In this document: piece by piece, positions 7,045 through 12,479 of the stretch | Position numbering within the stretch: position 1 is the first letter of the stretch | Layout: each line of letters opens with the position of its first letter | From: JBCDCU01 sp039180865 | GTDB lineage: Bacteria > Pseudomonadota > Alphaproteobacteria > Rhizobiales > JACESI01 | Assembly (NCBI GenBank): GCA_039180865.1 | Contig: JBCDCZ010000126.1 | Location: 1 to 12,479, forward strand | Direction of reading: 5' to 3' | DNA length: 12,479 nucleotides | The notes under the pieces: model-generated | Databases searched by the model: none | The model's input: the letters and a program-made list of their open reading frames with translations, nothing else | What the model was told of the DNA's origin: nothing | Position numbers and translations under genes: made by a program

Positions 7045-8004
7045 TCAGACTCTCGGTGCGAATTTCCCGGGCGGCTTACCGATCTGTTTTTTCATGGCTT
7101 TCGATAAGGCTTCCGGAGTTTTGTACCCGACCATCTCAGCCGTCTTGGCTATCGGCACCCCTGACTTCAAGAGCTCCGCGGCGGTGTCCATGCGCTCATG
7201 GCGCACCAACTCGCCGACCGACACACCTGCCTCATGCCTGACCAGAACTTTCAGTGCGGTTTCGCTCATCCCGAACTGCCGCACGAGATCGGCAATGCGC
7301 AACGGTTGATCAATGTTCTCACGAATATGGTCGAGGATCGGCGCGATGTTTCTCGTACCGGCTGGCGAACTCTCCACCTTCTCATATGCCTTTGTCTTGA
7401 GCCACCATGTGGTCGACAACACTCTGAGCGCGATTGATAACTGGAGAAAGTTTTTTCGCTCGTCCTGCATTTCGGCTGCGGCGGCCAGTTGACTTGCAAG
7501 GCGCATAAGATCGGAATTCTGCTTGACGCACCAGATGGCTTCGCTCTCGAGGAGCGAAATCCCCCAAGCGGAAACCGCTTTCGATTGCGCCGCGCTTGCC
7601 CTGAGGAACGGTTCCGTGAAATTTATAGAGACCGTTTCGAACGCTTTTTGGTTGTCTGATGCGACGAGCCATTCCGTTCTTCGTTTGAGGCCGGTCACCA
7701 ACAGATCGGAAGCGGAAAGACTGGTCTTACGGCGCTTCCCGGAAAGTTCCTGCGACCTCGAATGTCCGCTTATGCGCAGCTCGATTGAAAGGCCAACATC
7801 AGACGTGACTTTGGCTTGATAAGCACGCTGTCCGAAGAGCTTACCAACCGAAACGAAAACACCGTCTGCCGGAATGTCGCGATAGATAAAACCGGTCGCC
7901 AACGCGTCACCTTTGGGCGCCCGCACATCCATCGAATTGATATCGACCGGAATTTTGAGTTTTTCCAAACTCTCCGCATTTATGGCTCGAACCGGTTTTT
8001 TCAT
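7045..8004 (-). CDS. AraC-family transcriptional regulator, PchR/RhrA-like by context
   Basis: A 319-residue regulator with an AraC/XylS DNA-binding domain at about 220-317: a first helix-turn-helix around IADLVRQFGMSETALKVLVR (237-256) and a second around IAKTAEMVGYKTPEALSKAM (285-304), followed by the usual GKPPGKF ending. The N-terminal 200 residues form a divergent ligand-binding region with no signature I recognise. ATG at 8004 is chosen, with GGGAG about 11 bases upstream; a GTG at 8037 is possible. It is immediately upstream of, and on the same strand as, the receptor gene. In pyochelin (PchR) and rhizobactin 1021 (RhrA) systems, an AraC protein activates receptor and permease genes when iron is scarce and siderophore is present; the same role is inferred here. 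The second helix-turn-helix has weaker consensus than usual (Lys in place of small residues). Confidence 0.88.
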   Translation of the reverse strand: MKKPVRAINAESLEKLKIPVDINSMDVRAPKGDALATGFIYRDIPADGVFVSVGKLFGQRAYQAKVTSDVGLSIELRISGHSRSQELSGKRRKTSLSASDLLVTGLKRRTEWLVASDNQKAFETVSINFTEPFLRASAAQSKAVSAWGISLLESEAIWCVKQNSDLMRLASQLAAAAEMQDERKNFLQLSIALRVLSTTWWLKTKAYEKVESSPAGTRNIAPILDHIRENIDQPLRIADLVRQFGMSETALKVLVRHEAGVSVGELVRHERMDTAAELLKSGVPIAKTAEMVGYKTPEALSKAMKKQIGKPPGKFAPRV

Positions 8005-8223
8005 TGAGCAAAGTGCTCCCAACGTCCACAGCCACACATCTTCTATTTATGAGTTGGATAGTCAAGTTATGATCAATGGCGGGGAGATTGATCACCGTTA
8101 CCCTAAGGCCACCGCGTCATGGATACGCCCAGCAGCAAACCCTACGAGTTTCCCTAGGTGGATCGCCGTCGGAGCGAACGCATAGACTCCCGATTATATT
8201 TTCAAAACGGGATGGAAGTGATG
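8005..8223. promoter_or_regulatory. Divergent intergenic region with inverted repeat TGATCAAT-N9-ATTGATCA
   Basis: This 219-base gap separates the divergent AraC gene and the secreted-protein gene. TGATCAAT (8070-8077) and ATTGATCA (8087-8094) are exact reverse complements nine bases apart. Close by, AGTCAAGTT at 8060-8068 repeats nine bases found before the receptor gene at 6973-6981, and TTGGATAGTCAA (8054-8065) resembles the TTGGACTGTCCAA dyad at 7011-7023. These shared words suggest autoregulation by the AraC protein. No convincing sigma-70 -35/-10 pair is visible and no gene is evident. Confidence 0.45.
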
Positions 8224-9267
8224 ATGATTGTCTTTCGCGTCGCGGCGACGCTATGCGCACGCCTTTCCTTTTTGAAACACACGGCCCTCGCCCTTGCCGC
8301 CTGTCTCACCCTGTCGCCAGCGTCAGCGCAGCAGTTCGAATTGGGCCCCTGGTATCAGGGCTTCACCAGCAATATCGGCAGCATCGACATCACAATCGAT
8401 ATGGACCAGCTCAAGGGCTCGGAAACCGGAGCTGCCGCGCTCTTTTTCGTTCCAAGCTTTGACGATGTCGCCTGCCCGAGGATTGCCCACCCGGCCTTTT
8501 GTCATGAGCTCGACAAACGGTCCGAGCGCGCAAAAAATGACCGATCCGCCTTCGATATCGTCATTCTCGGTGTCGTCTACGAGGGCGCCAACGACGGATT
8601 TGTCGTCTTTCGGTTTGCCGATGAAGACACCGTGCGGGCCCTGATCATTCAGCGCAAATCGGCAAGCGCGCAGGCTGCCGATGTAAGGGTCTTCCATCCG
8701 GACCGGGGGCTCGATGCGCAGATTGTCGCCGAAGTGCGCGACCATATCTGCGAAACGACGCAATGCACTTCCGACCGGTTGCGGGAGATTGCCGCCGACG
8801 AAGACAAGGCTTTGGGTCTCTTCGGTCAGCGCGGCACGTTGCGCAAATTCAATCTGCGCAAGGATGAGCGGAAAACCGCCCATGCGAGACTTGATGGCGT
8901 CAACCGTTCAAGAACCAACATGGCGCCATCGGACGGCACAGACCCGAATTGGCAGGGCGATGGCCATGGCGATGCCGCATCCGATCCATCAGACCTCATC
9001 TATCGCCTGAGAAATGTTCCGGAAGGCCGCTCGCTAGTCATCCGCCAAAGACCGGACCGCAACTCGCCGGGCGTCGGGAACCTGCCATCATCGGCTAGAG
9101 GTCTCAGAGTGCTCGCCTGCACGCCAGAAATCGATGTCGGTCAATTCGAGCAGGCGAGCGACCAGGGAAAACTCAGGCTTCTTGCGACCGCCTGGTGCGA
9201 AATCGCCTCCAGCCCGCGGGGTGTTCCGCGCGGATATGTGCTGGGGCGTTATCTCGCTCCGCAATAG
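8224..9267 (+). CDS. Secreted protein of unknown function with C-terminal SH3-like domain
   Basis: A 347-residue exported protein that I cannot assign to a named family. Residues 1-35 form a signal peptide (hydrophobic LKHTALALAACLTL, cut at ASA|QQ). Six cysteines remain in the mature part (84, 93, 176, 181, 299, 325), suggesting periplasmic disulphides. Residues about 258-345 look like a bacterial SH3 domain: a variant of the NVR.GP pattern (LVIRQRPDRNSPGVGNLP), a hydrophobic strand with Cys, WCEI, and the terminal GYVLGRYL. A low-complexity, charged linker (about 225-257) separates it from the N-terminal part. The start is uncertain: GGAAG at 8214-8218 favours ATG 8224 (or 8221); ATG 8212 and GTG 8158 lack ribosome sites. 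Such SH3 domains often bind peptidoglycan or cell-surface partners, so an envelope role is inferred only. Confidence 0.75.
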   Translation: MIVFRVAATLCARLSFLKHTALALAACLTLSPASAQQFELGPWYQGFTSNIGSIDITIDMDQLKGSETGAAALFFVPSFDDVACPRIAHPAFCHELDKRSERAKNDRSAFDIVILGVVYEGANDGFVVFRFADEDTVRALIIQRKSASAQAADVRVFHPDRGLDAQIVAEVRDHICETTQCTSDRLREIAADEDKALGLFGQRGTLRKFNLRKDERKTAHARLDGVNRSRTNMAPSDGTDPNWQGDGHGDAASDPSDLIYRLRNVPEGRSLVIRQRPDRNSPGVGNLPSSARGLRVLACTPEIDVGQFEQASDQGKLRLLATAWCEIASSPRGVPRGYVLGRYLAPQ

Positions 9268-9313
9268 GCTGCGCAACGGACGCTGATGAGAGCGCAATCA
9301 GGACGGGTCACCG

Positions 9314-9343
9314 CTCTCGGTAGAATACAGAAAGCGCCGAGAG
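9314..9343. promoter_or_regulatory. Inverted repeat between the two secreted-protein genes
   Basis: CTCTCGG (9314-9320) and CCGAGAG (9337-9343) are perfect reverse complements with a 16-base spacer, in the 107-base gap before the second secreted-protein gene. The right arm is followed by AAA on the plus strand, so it is not an intrinsic terminator for plus-strand transcription. It may be an operator or an mRNA hairpin upstream of the ribosome site at 9361. Confidence 0.35.
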
Positions 9344-9374
9344 AAAGGCATGATAAACCCAAAGGAGACGCGTC

Positions 9375-9851
9375 ATGATGTGGCTTGGACGTTTGATTTT
9401 CGCGGCTGTCCTCTTCGGCCTTCCAACACCTGCATTTGCAGATGTCTGCGATCCGCCCTACTCCCTGCCTGACGGTAAACTCTCCGACCGGGGGTTTTTG
9501 AACATTCCTATCGGGGGAGCGCGATGGTTCATTTATCGACAGAGCGACCAAAAATGTATCGGCAAGCTCTCCTGGGCGGTCGTCCCAGACCCAGTACCGA
9601 CCCTCCGTCTCAAAGCGGGCTGGTGCGGTGATGAAAACTGTAAAGCCCTTGAACTCACATCCACGCCTTCAAGGACAATGGATTGGACCCGTTTTTTCGA
9701 GCGCGACAAGCCGGACGCGATTATCGTGCGGATTGAAGACGGACCCGACGGGCCGGGAAAGCACCCGATTGCAATTGTCTCACCGGATGGGCGTACGCTC
9801 GCCAGCTTCGAGAACCACCGGAGTTGGCAAACCGAGACCAGCAAAGAATAA
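9375..9851 (+). CDS. Small secreted cysteine-containing protein of unknown function
   Basis: A 158-residue exported protein with no family I recognise. A signal peptide spans residues 1-22 (MMWLGRLIFAAVLFG core, cut AFA|DVC). The mature part has four cysteines (25, 61, 84, 89), enough for two disulphides, several tryptophans, and an acidic-glycine turn EDGPDGPGKHP near 121-131. AAAGGAG at 9361-9367 with seven bases spacing fixes the start at 9375. It follows the SH3-domain secreted protein by 107 bases on the same strand and shares its pattern of an exported, disulphide-capable product, so the two may act together in the envelope; that link rests on proximity alone. The following carbonic anhydrase gene starts 134 bases later, a gap in which I see no clear terminator. 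Confidence 0.75.
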   Translation: MMWLGRLIFAAVLFGLPTPAFADVCDPPYSLPDGKLSDRGFLNIPIGGARWFIYRQSDQKCIGKLSWAVVPDPVPTLRLKAGWCGDENCKALELTSTPSRTMDWTRFFERDKPDAIIVRIEDGPDGPGKHPIAIVSPDGRTLASFENHRSWQTETSKE

Positions 9852-9985
9852 CGTTTCCGGTCGAATTACCGAGCGCAGCTGTGTGCTCCGATACTGCGGC
9901 CCTGCCTCACTCCTCGCCCGCTGCATTTCCTTTCCGGCGATACGGCCACGATGTTAGAGTGTCTGACAATTGACAGGAGAAGCTC

Positions 9986-10567
9986 ATGTCTCAAATCAAG
10001 TCGGATGTCGAACCTGCCAATAATGCTTACGCCGAAACTTTCGATAAGGGCGATCTCGCCCTTCCGCCCGCGCGCGGTTTTCTGTTCCTGACCTGCATGG
10101 ATGCCCGCCTCGATTCCGCAAAATTCGCCGGTCTCGCGGAGGGCGACGCCCATGTTGTCCGCAATGCAGGGGACCGGGCGAGCGACGATACAATCCGCTC
10201 GTTCGTGATCAGCCACAAGCTTCTCAAGACAAAGGAATGGTTCGTCATCCACCATTCCGATTGCGGCTTGCTTTTCTTTGATGACAGCACGATGGCGGAT
10301 CTTCTTGAAGGCTCACTGGAATCCGCGCAACTCACCGAAAGCGGCTTTGAAAATGCGAGCGAACCCGGCGGCTCGCCCGAAGGTCGCTATGTGAAATGGC
10401 ACACAATCCGCGATCAGGAAGAAGCCGTCGTCGAGGATGTCCTGCGCATCCGTGCCCATCCCCTGGTGAACCCGGCGATCCCGATTTATGGTTATGTCTA
10501 TGACCGGACGGCTCATCGAGGTGGAACGGGCGACCGAAGCCGGACGCCCTGCGGCCTGAGTGTTTGA
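9986..10567 (+). CDS. Beta-class carbonic anhydrase with frameshifted C-terminus
   Basis: A cytoplasmic zinc enzyme interconverting CO2 and bicarbonate, 193 residues as read. The family's active-site elements are all present: CMDARLD with zinc ligand Cys37 and the Asp39/Arg41 dyad, VRNAGD at 58-63, and HHSDCG with zinc ligands His90 and Cys93. WHTIRDQEEAVVEDVLRIR and HPLVNPAIPIYGYVYD follow as in close relatives. After Asp173 (codon at 10502) the reading departs from the family: the present frame gives RTAHRGGTGDRSRTPCGLSV, while the frame beginning at 10506 gives GRLIEVERATEAGRPAA and a TGA at 10557-10559, matching the usual ending after YDVKTG. AGGAGA at 9975-9980 supports the start. The core fold and active site look intact, so activity may survive. 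The pyroglutamyl peptidase gene begins 28 bases after the current stop. Confidence 0.85.
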   Translation: MSQIKSDVEPANNAYAETFDKGDLALPPARGFLFLTCMDARLDSAKFAGLAEGDAHVVRNAGDRASDDTIRSFVISHKLLKTKEWFVIHHSDCGLLFFDDSTMADLLEGSLESAQLTESGFENASEPGGSPEGRYVKWHTIRDQEEAVVEDVLRIRAHPLVNPAIPIYGYVYDRTAHRGGTGDRSRTPCGLSV

Positions 10568-10595
10568 GGGTGTTCTTTAAGACAGTGGGTTCGAT

Positions 10596-11303
10596 TTGAA
10601 GCGCACACGGCCAAAAATCCTGATCACCGGGTTCTCAAAGTTTCCCGGTGCTCCGGTGAATCCGACAGAACGTCTGATCACATGGCTTATGGCTGAAGAT
10701 TGGGCTGCCCTCCGAGCCGATGTTGAGCCCGATCTTCATTTCCGGTTGCTCGCAACGGATTATCGAAAGGTCGATCAAGAGCTCGCGGCGATCAAGGCGG
10801 GCATCCAACCCGACATAGCTATCTTCTTCGGCCTCTCCGCCGAAGCAACAGGGTTTCAGCTGGAAACGACTGCCCGCAATCACGTCGCGATCAATCGGCC
10901 GGATGTGACAGGATATCGCCCCGCTTCAGGTGAGATCGTGGCGGGCGGACCCTTGATGGAAACCACCCTTCCCCTTGACGATATTCACCGGCGCCTTTCC
11001 GGTCAGAACCTTCCCGTCTACCGCTCCGACAATGCCGGGGATTATGTCTGCAATTACCTCTTTTACAACGCCCATCACCATGGCATTGGCGCGCGTGTCG
11101 GCCTGCGCGCAGGCTTCATCCACGTGCCCTATCTTGATGAGCAACTTCCACACCTCGGTGAACATGATCGACAAAAACCCCTCACCACTTTGAGCAAGGC
11201 CGAGCTTCTAACGGGCGCACGGCACATCATCATGGCGTGTGTTGACCATTGGGCCTTGGAGGCACGAATGAGCGAGGATGGGCGGGGGAGAACGGCGTCT
11301 TGA
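10596..11303 (+). CDS. pcp: Pyroglutamyl peptidase I (pyrrolidone-carboxylate peptidase, family C15)
   Basis: A 235-residue cytoplasmic cysteine peptidase that removes N-terminal pyroglutamate from peptides. The C15 signatures are present: ILITGFSKFPGAPVNPTE at 8-25 (the usual ILLTGF.PFGG..NPS region), catalytic Glu in FQLETTARNHVAIN (Glu90), catalytic Cys152 in SDNAGDYVCNYLFY and catalytic His176 in AGFIHVPYL. The PFGG motif is altered to KFPG, and the segment around Glu90 is less conserved than in well-studied enzymes, so specificity may differ. The start is a TTG at 10596: an in-frame TAA lies at 10578-10580, no ATG or GTG intervenes, and the conserved beta strand begins seven residues later. 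A weak GGG at 10587-10589 serves as the ribosome site. It lies 28 bases after the carbonic anhydrase gene, probably in one transcript. Confidence 0.88.
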   Translation: MKRTRPKILITGFSKFPGAPVNPTERLITWLMAEDWAALRADVEPDLHFRLLATDYRKVDQELAAIKAGIQPDIAIFFGLSAEATGFQLETTARNHVAINRPDVTGYRPASGEIVAGGPLMETTLPLDDIHRRLSGQNLPVYRSDNAGDYVCNYLFYNAHHHGIGARVGLRAGFIHVPYLDEQLPHLGEHDRQKPLTTLSKAELLTGARHIIMACVDHWALEARMSEDGRGRTAS

Positions 11304-11416
11304 GGCGGTGCGAACGTCCGATCTGGCCCCAAGATAAACGATGCTTCAGACTGCATAAATGGTAGATTTCGGCTTCAGCGAATGCCGCTCTTGATCCAAT
11401 AGCGAGCGGGGTGACC

Positions 11417-11456
11417 GCCCCCAACTTCATACCGCAGGGGCCGTTCAGTTGGGGGC
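11417..11456. terminator. Nine-base-pair hairpin between convergent genes
   Basis: GCCCCCAAC (11417-11425) and GTTGGGGGC (11448-11456) are exact reverse complements with a 22-base loop. It lies in the 178-base gap between the convergent pcp and short-chain dehydrogenase genes. Only TTTG follows on the plus strand, so it is at best a weak intrinsic terminator and may act with the T-run element at 11465-11481. Confidence 0.4.
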
Positions 11457-11464
11457 TTTGACAC

Positions 11465-11481
11465 GACTTTCAGTCTTTTTT
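11465..11481 (+). terminator. Short stem followed by a T-run, possible terminator
   Basis: GACT (11465-11468) and AGTC (11472-11475) form a four-pair stem with a TTC loop, followed by TTTTTT (11476-11481). The stem is short, but the T-run abuts the stop codon of the convergent dehydrogenase gene and the arrangement fits termination of plus-strand transcription from pcp. Confidence 0.4.
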
Positions 11482-12222
11482 CTATAGTCCGAAACCGCCA
11501 TCGATCATGAGCGTTGTGCCAGTGATGAAAGAGGCCTCCGGGCCGGTCAGGTAGGCAACGGCGCCTGCAATCTCGGCGGGATTGCCATAGCGCTTGATCG
11601 TCATGAGCTGGCGGAGCATTTCGGCTTGATCGCTATCCGCCGGGTTCGCTTCGGTATCGGTTGGACCCGGTGCGACGACGTTGACCGTGATCTCCCGGTC
11701 GCCGAAATCTCTCGCAAAACCACGTGCCATCCCGTCAACTGCGGCCTTCGCTGCGGCATAGGCAGTTTGCCCTCCGAACTGAACCCGTTGACCGCTCGTG
11801 GACCCGATAATAACGATACGGCCTCCGGACTTCATCAGCCGACCGGCCTCGGCGATCGCGAAATAGGCCGCATTGATGTTCAGATCGAAACTGCTCTGCA
11901 CGTCATCGGGATTAAGTTCCAGCGGATTTCCCCAGACGGCCTTGCCCGCAGACACAACGAGGATATCCAGCGCTCCCTCGGCCGCGACGGAATCGATCAG
12001 CGCGTCCCGATTGGTGCTGTCGACCTGTTTGGCGGTGCTGCCGGTGTCTTGGGTAAGCGTGGTCGCGGCTTCCCTGGCATTGGCGAAGGTGAACGTCACA
12101 TCGGCTCCGTCCGCCGCCAGGCGTCTTACGATGGCAGCGCCGATGCCGCGACTGGCGCCGAGGACAAGCGCGCGTTTGCCGTTAAGGGGTTTTCCGATTT
12201 CCGTCGTATTGGGCGTCGTCAT
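11482..12222 (-). CDS. bdcA: Short-chain dehydrogenase/reductase, BdcA (YjgI)-like
   Basis: A 246-residue classical SDR oxidoreductase. It has the Rossmann nucleotide motif GASRGIG at 22-28, the structural motif VSAGKA (90-95; the usual NAG is replaced by SAG), catalytic Ser141 (GSTSGQR) and the YxxxK pair Tyr155/Lys159 (YAAAK). Long stretches match E. coli BdcA/YjgI as I recall it: GIGAAIVRRL, GALDILVV, LELN.DD, MARG.ARDFG, PGP.DT.ANPA and PEASF.TG. BdcA is reported to bind cyclic di-GMP and promote biofilm dispersal as well as carrying an SDR fold; whether that holds here is unknown. AAGGAG lies seven bases before the ATG. It follows a SnoaL-like gene on the same strand, with a hairpin in the 67-base gap, and probably shares its transcript. 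Plain SDR identity is near certain; the bdcA name is less so. Confidence 0.9.
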   Translation of the reverse strand: MTTPNTTEIGKPLNGKRALVLGASRGIGAAIVRRLAADGADVTFTFANAREAATTLTQDTGSTAKQVDSTNRDALIDSVAAEGALDILVVSAGKAVWGNPLELNPDDVQSSFDLNINAAYFAIAEAGRLMKSGGRIVIIGSTSGQRVQFGGQTAYAAAKAAVDGMARGFARDFGDREITVNVVAPGPTDTEANPADSDQAEMLRQLMTIKRYGNPAEIAGAVAYLTGPEASFITGTTLMIDGGFGL

Positions 12223-12243
12223 TATACGTCTCCTTCTTGAGGG

Positions 12244-12260
12244 TTCGCCTTGCGGGCGAA
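12244..12260. promoter_or_regulatory. Intercistronic hairpin upstream of the SDR gene
   Basis: TTCGCC (12244-12249) and GGCGAA (12255-12260) pair perfectly around a five-base loop. The hairpin lies between the SnoaL-like stop (12290) and the SDR ribosome site on the minus strand. It may attenuate or stabilise the transcript; no U-run follows. Confidence 0.35.
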
Positions 12261-12289
12261 AGATTTTCGTTTGTTATGGGCTGATGGGA

Positions 12290-12479
12290 TCAGGCGGCTA
12301 TGCGCGCCGCGGCGATTGCTGCCGTGTTTTCATAGAACTGACCGCCTGCGACGCGACCGTCGCGCATATCAAAGCGGGCGATGAAGTCGCTGATGGCGAC
12401 CTTCGTTGTTTCGCGGTGCCGAAAGACGAAGCGGCCTTCCACATAGACAGTGTCGTTAGTGTCGCTGAACTTCGAAGGA
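12290..12479 (-). CDS. SnoaL/NTF2-like protein, C-terminal part (5' end outside window)
   Basis: The last 62 codons of a minus-strand gene that runs off the right edge, too short to stand out among longer frames. The translation includes VYVEGRFVFRHRETTKVAIS, then DFIARFDMRDGRVAGGQFYE and ends ENTAAIAAARIAA. The alternation of beta-strand segments with R..T.K and the F.MRDGRV..GQFYEN pattern is typical of the C-terminal half of SnoaL-like polyketide-cyclase/NTF2-fold proteins of about 130-150 residues. These are small cone-shaped domains with diverse or unknown ligands. The gene precedes the BdcA-like dehydrogenase by 67 bases on the same strand; SDR and NTF2-fold genes are often paired, so co-transcription is likely. 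Family is moderately sure, function unknown. Confidence 0.72.
   Translation of the reverse strand, partial: PSKFSDTNDTVYVEGRFVFRHRETTKVAISDFIARFDMRDGRVAGGQFYENTAAIAAARIAA

Noticed and set aside
8119..8157. Short frame MDTPSSKPYEFP upstream of the SH3-domain protein
   Set aside because: It ends in TAG after 12 codons and has no convincing ribosome site; most likely chance, although it is in frame with the gene downstream.
9966..9980. TTGACA match as a -35 box before the carbonic anhydrase gene
   Set aside because: It overlaps the ribosome-binding site, so a promoter there would start inside the coding sequence.
11417..11456. Integron attC-like site (AAC ... GTT arms in the right order)
   Set aside because: The arms lack the RYYYAAC/GTTRRRY pattern, the element is only 40 bases, and there is no inner L-box pair, integrase or cassette array nearby.

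Overview
The window looks like chromosomal DNA from an alphaproteobacterium, probably of the Rhizobiales/Rhodobacterales type. This is inferred from moderately high GC, rhizobial-style gene families (DUF2218-fused siderophore-interacting protein, RhtX/FptX-like transporter, PchR/RhrA-like AraC regulator) and the look of the proteins; there is no rRNA or marker gene to fix the taxon. I see no tRNA, rRNA, CRISPR array, insertion sequence or phage gene. Genes are densely packed and no gene-free stretch exceeds about 220 bases.

Left end (1-2192): the 3' part of an Old Yellow Enzyme-family flavin oxidoreductase, convergent with a YafY-type HTH/WYL regulator. That regulator is divergent from a small pyridoxamine-phosphate-oxidase-fold flavoprotein. 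A perfect 10-bp inverted repeat in the regulator/flavoprotein intergenic region is a strong operator candidate.

Centre (2405-8004, all minus strand): an iron-siderophore uptake locus, read in transcription order as AraC-family regulator, TonB-dependent outer-membrane receptor, RhtX/FptX-like major facilitator permease, and DUF2218-SIP siderophore reductase. Permease and reductase are joined stop-to-start (TGAATG). No siderophore biosynthesis gene is visible, so this reads as scavenging of one ferric siderophore: capture and TonB-driven import, inner-membrane passage by a single MFS protein instead of an ABC system, then reductive iron release in the cytoplasm. The AraC protein probably senses the siderophore. 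The region before the receptor gene carries two sets of short direct repeats that could be its binding sites.

Right (8224-9851, plus strand): two unrecognised secreted, cysteine-containing proteins; the first ends in a bacterial SH3-like domain. Next come a beta-class carbonic anhydrase whose last codons appear frameshifted, and, 28 bases on, a pyroglutamyl peptidase with a TTG start.

Right end (11482-12479, minus strand): a short-chain dehydrogenase closely resembling E. coli BdcA (YjgI), preceded by the 3' end of a SnoaL/NTF2-like gene that runs off the window. Hairpins sit in most gaps between convergent genes.
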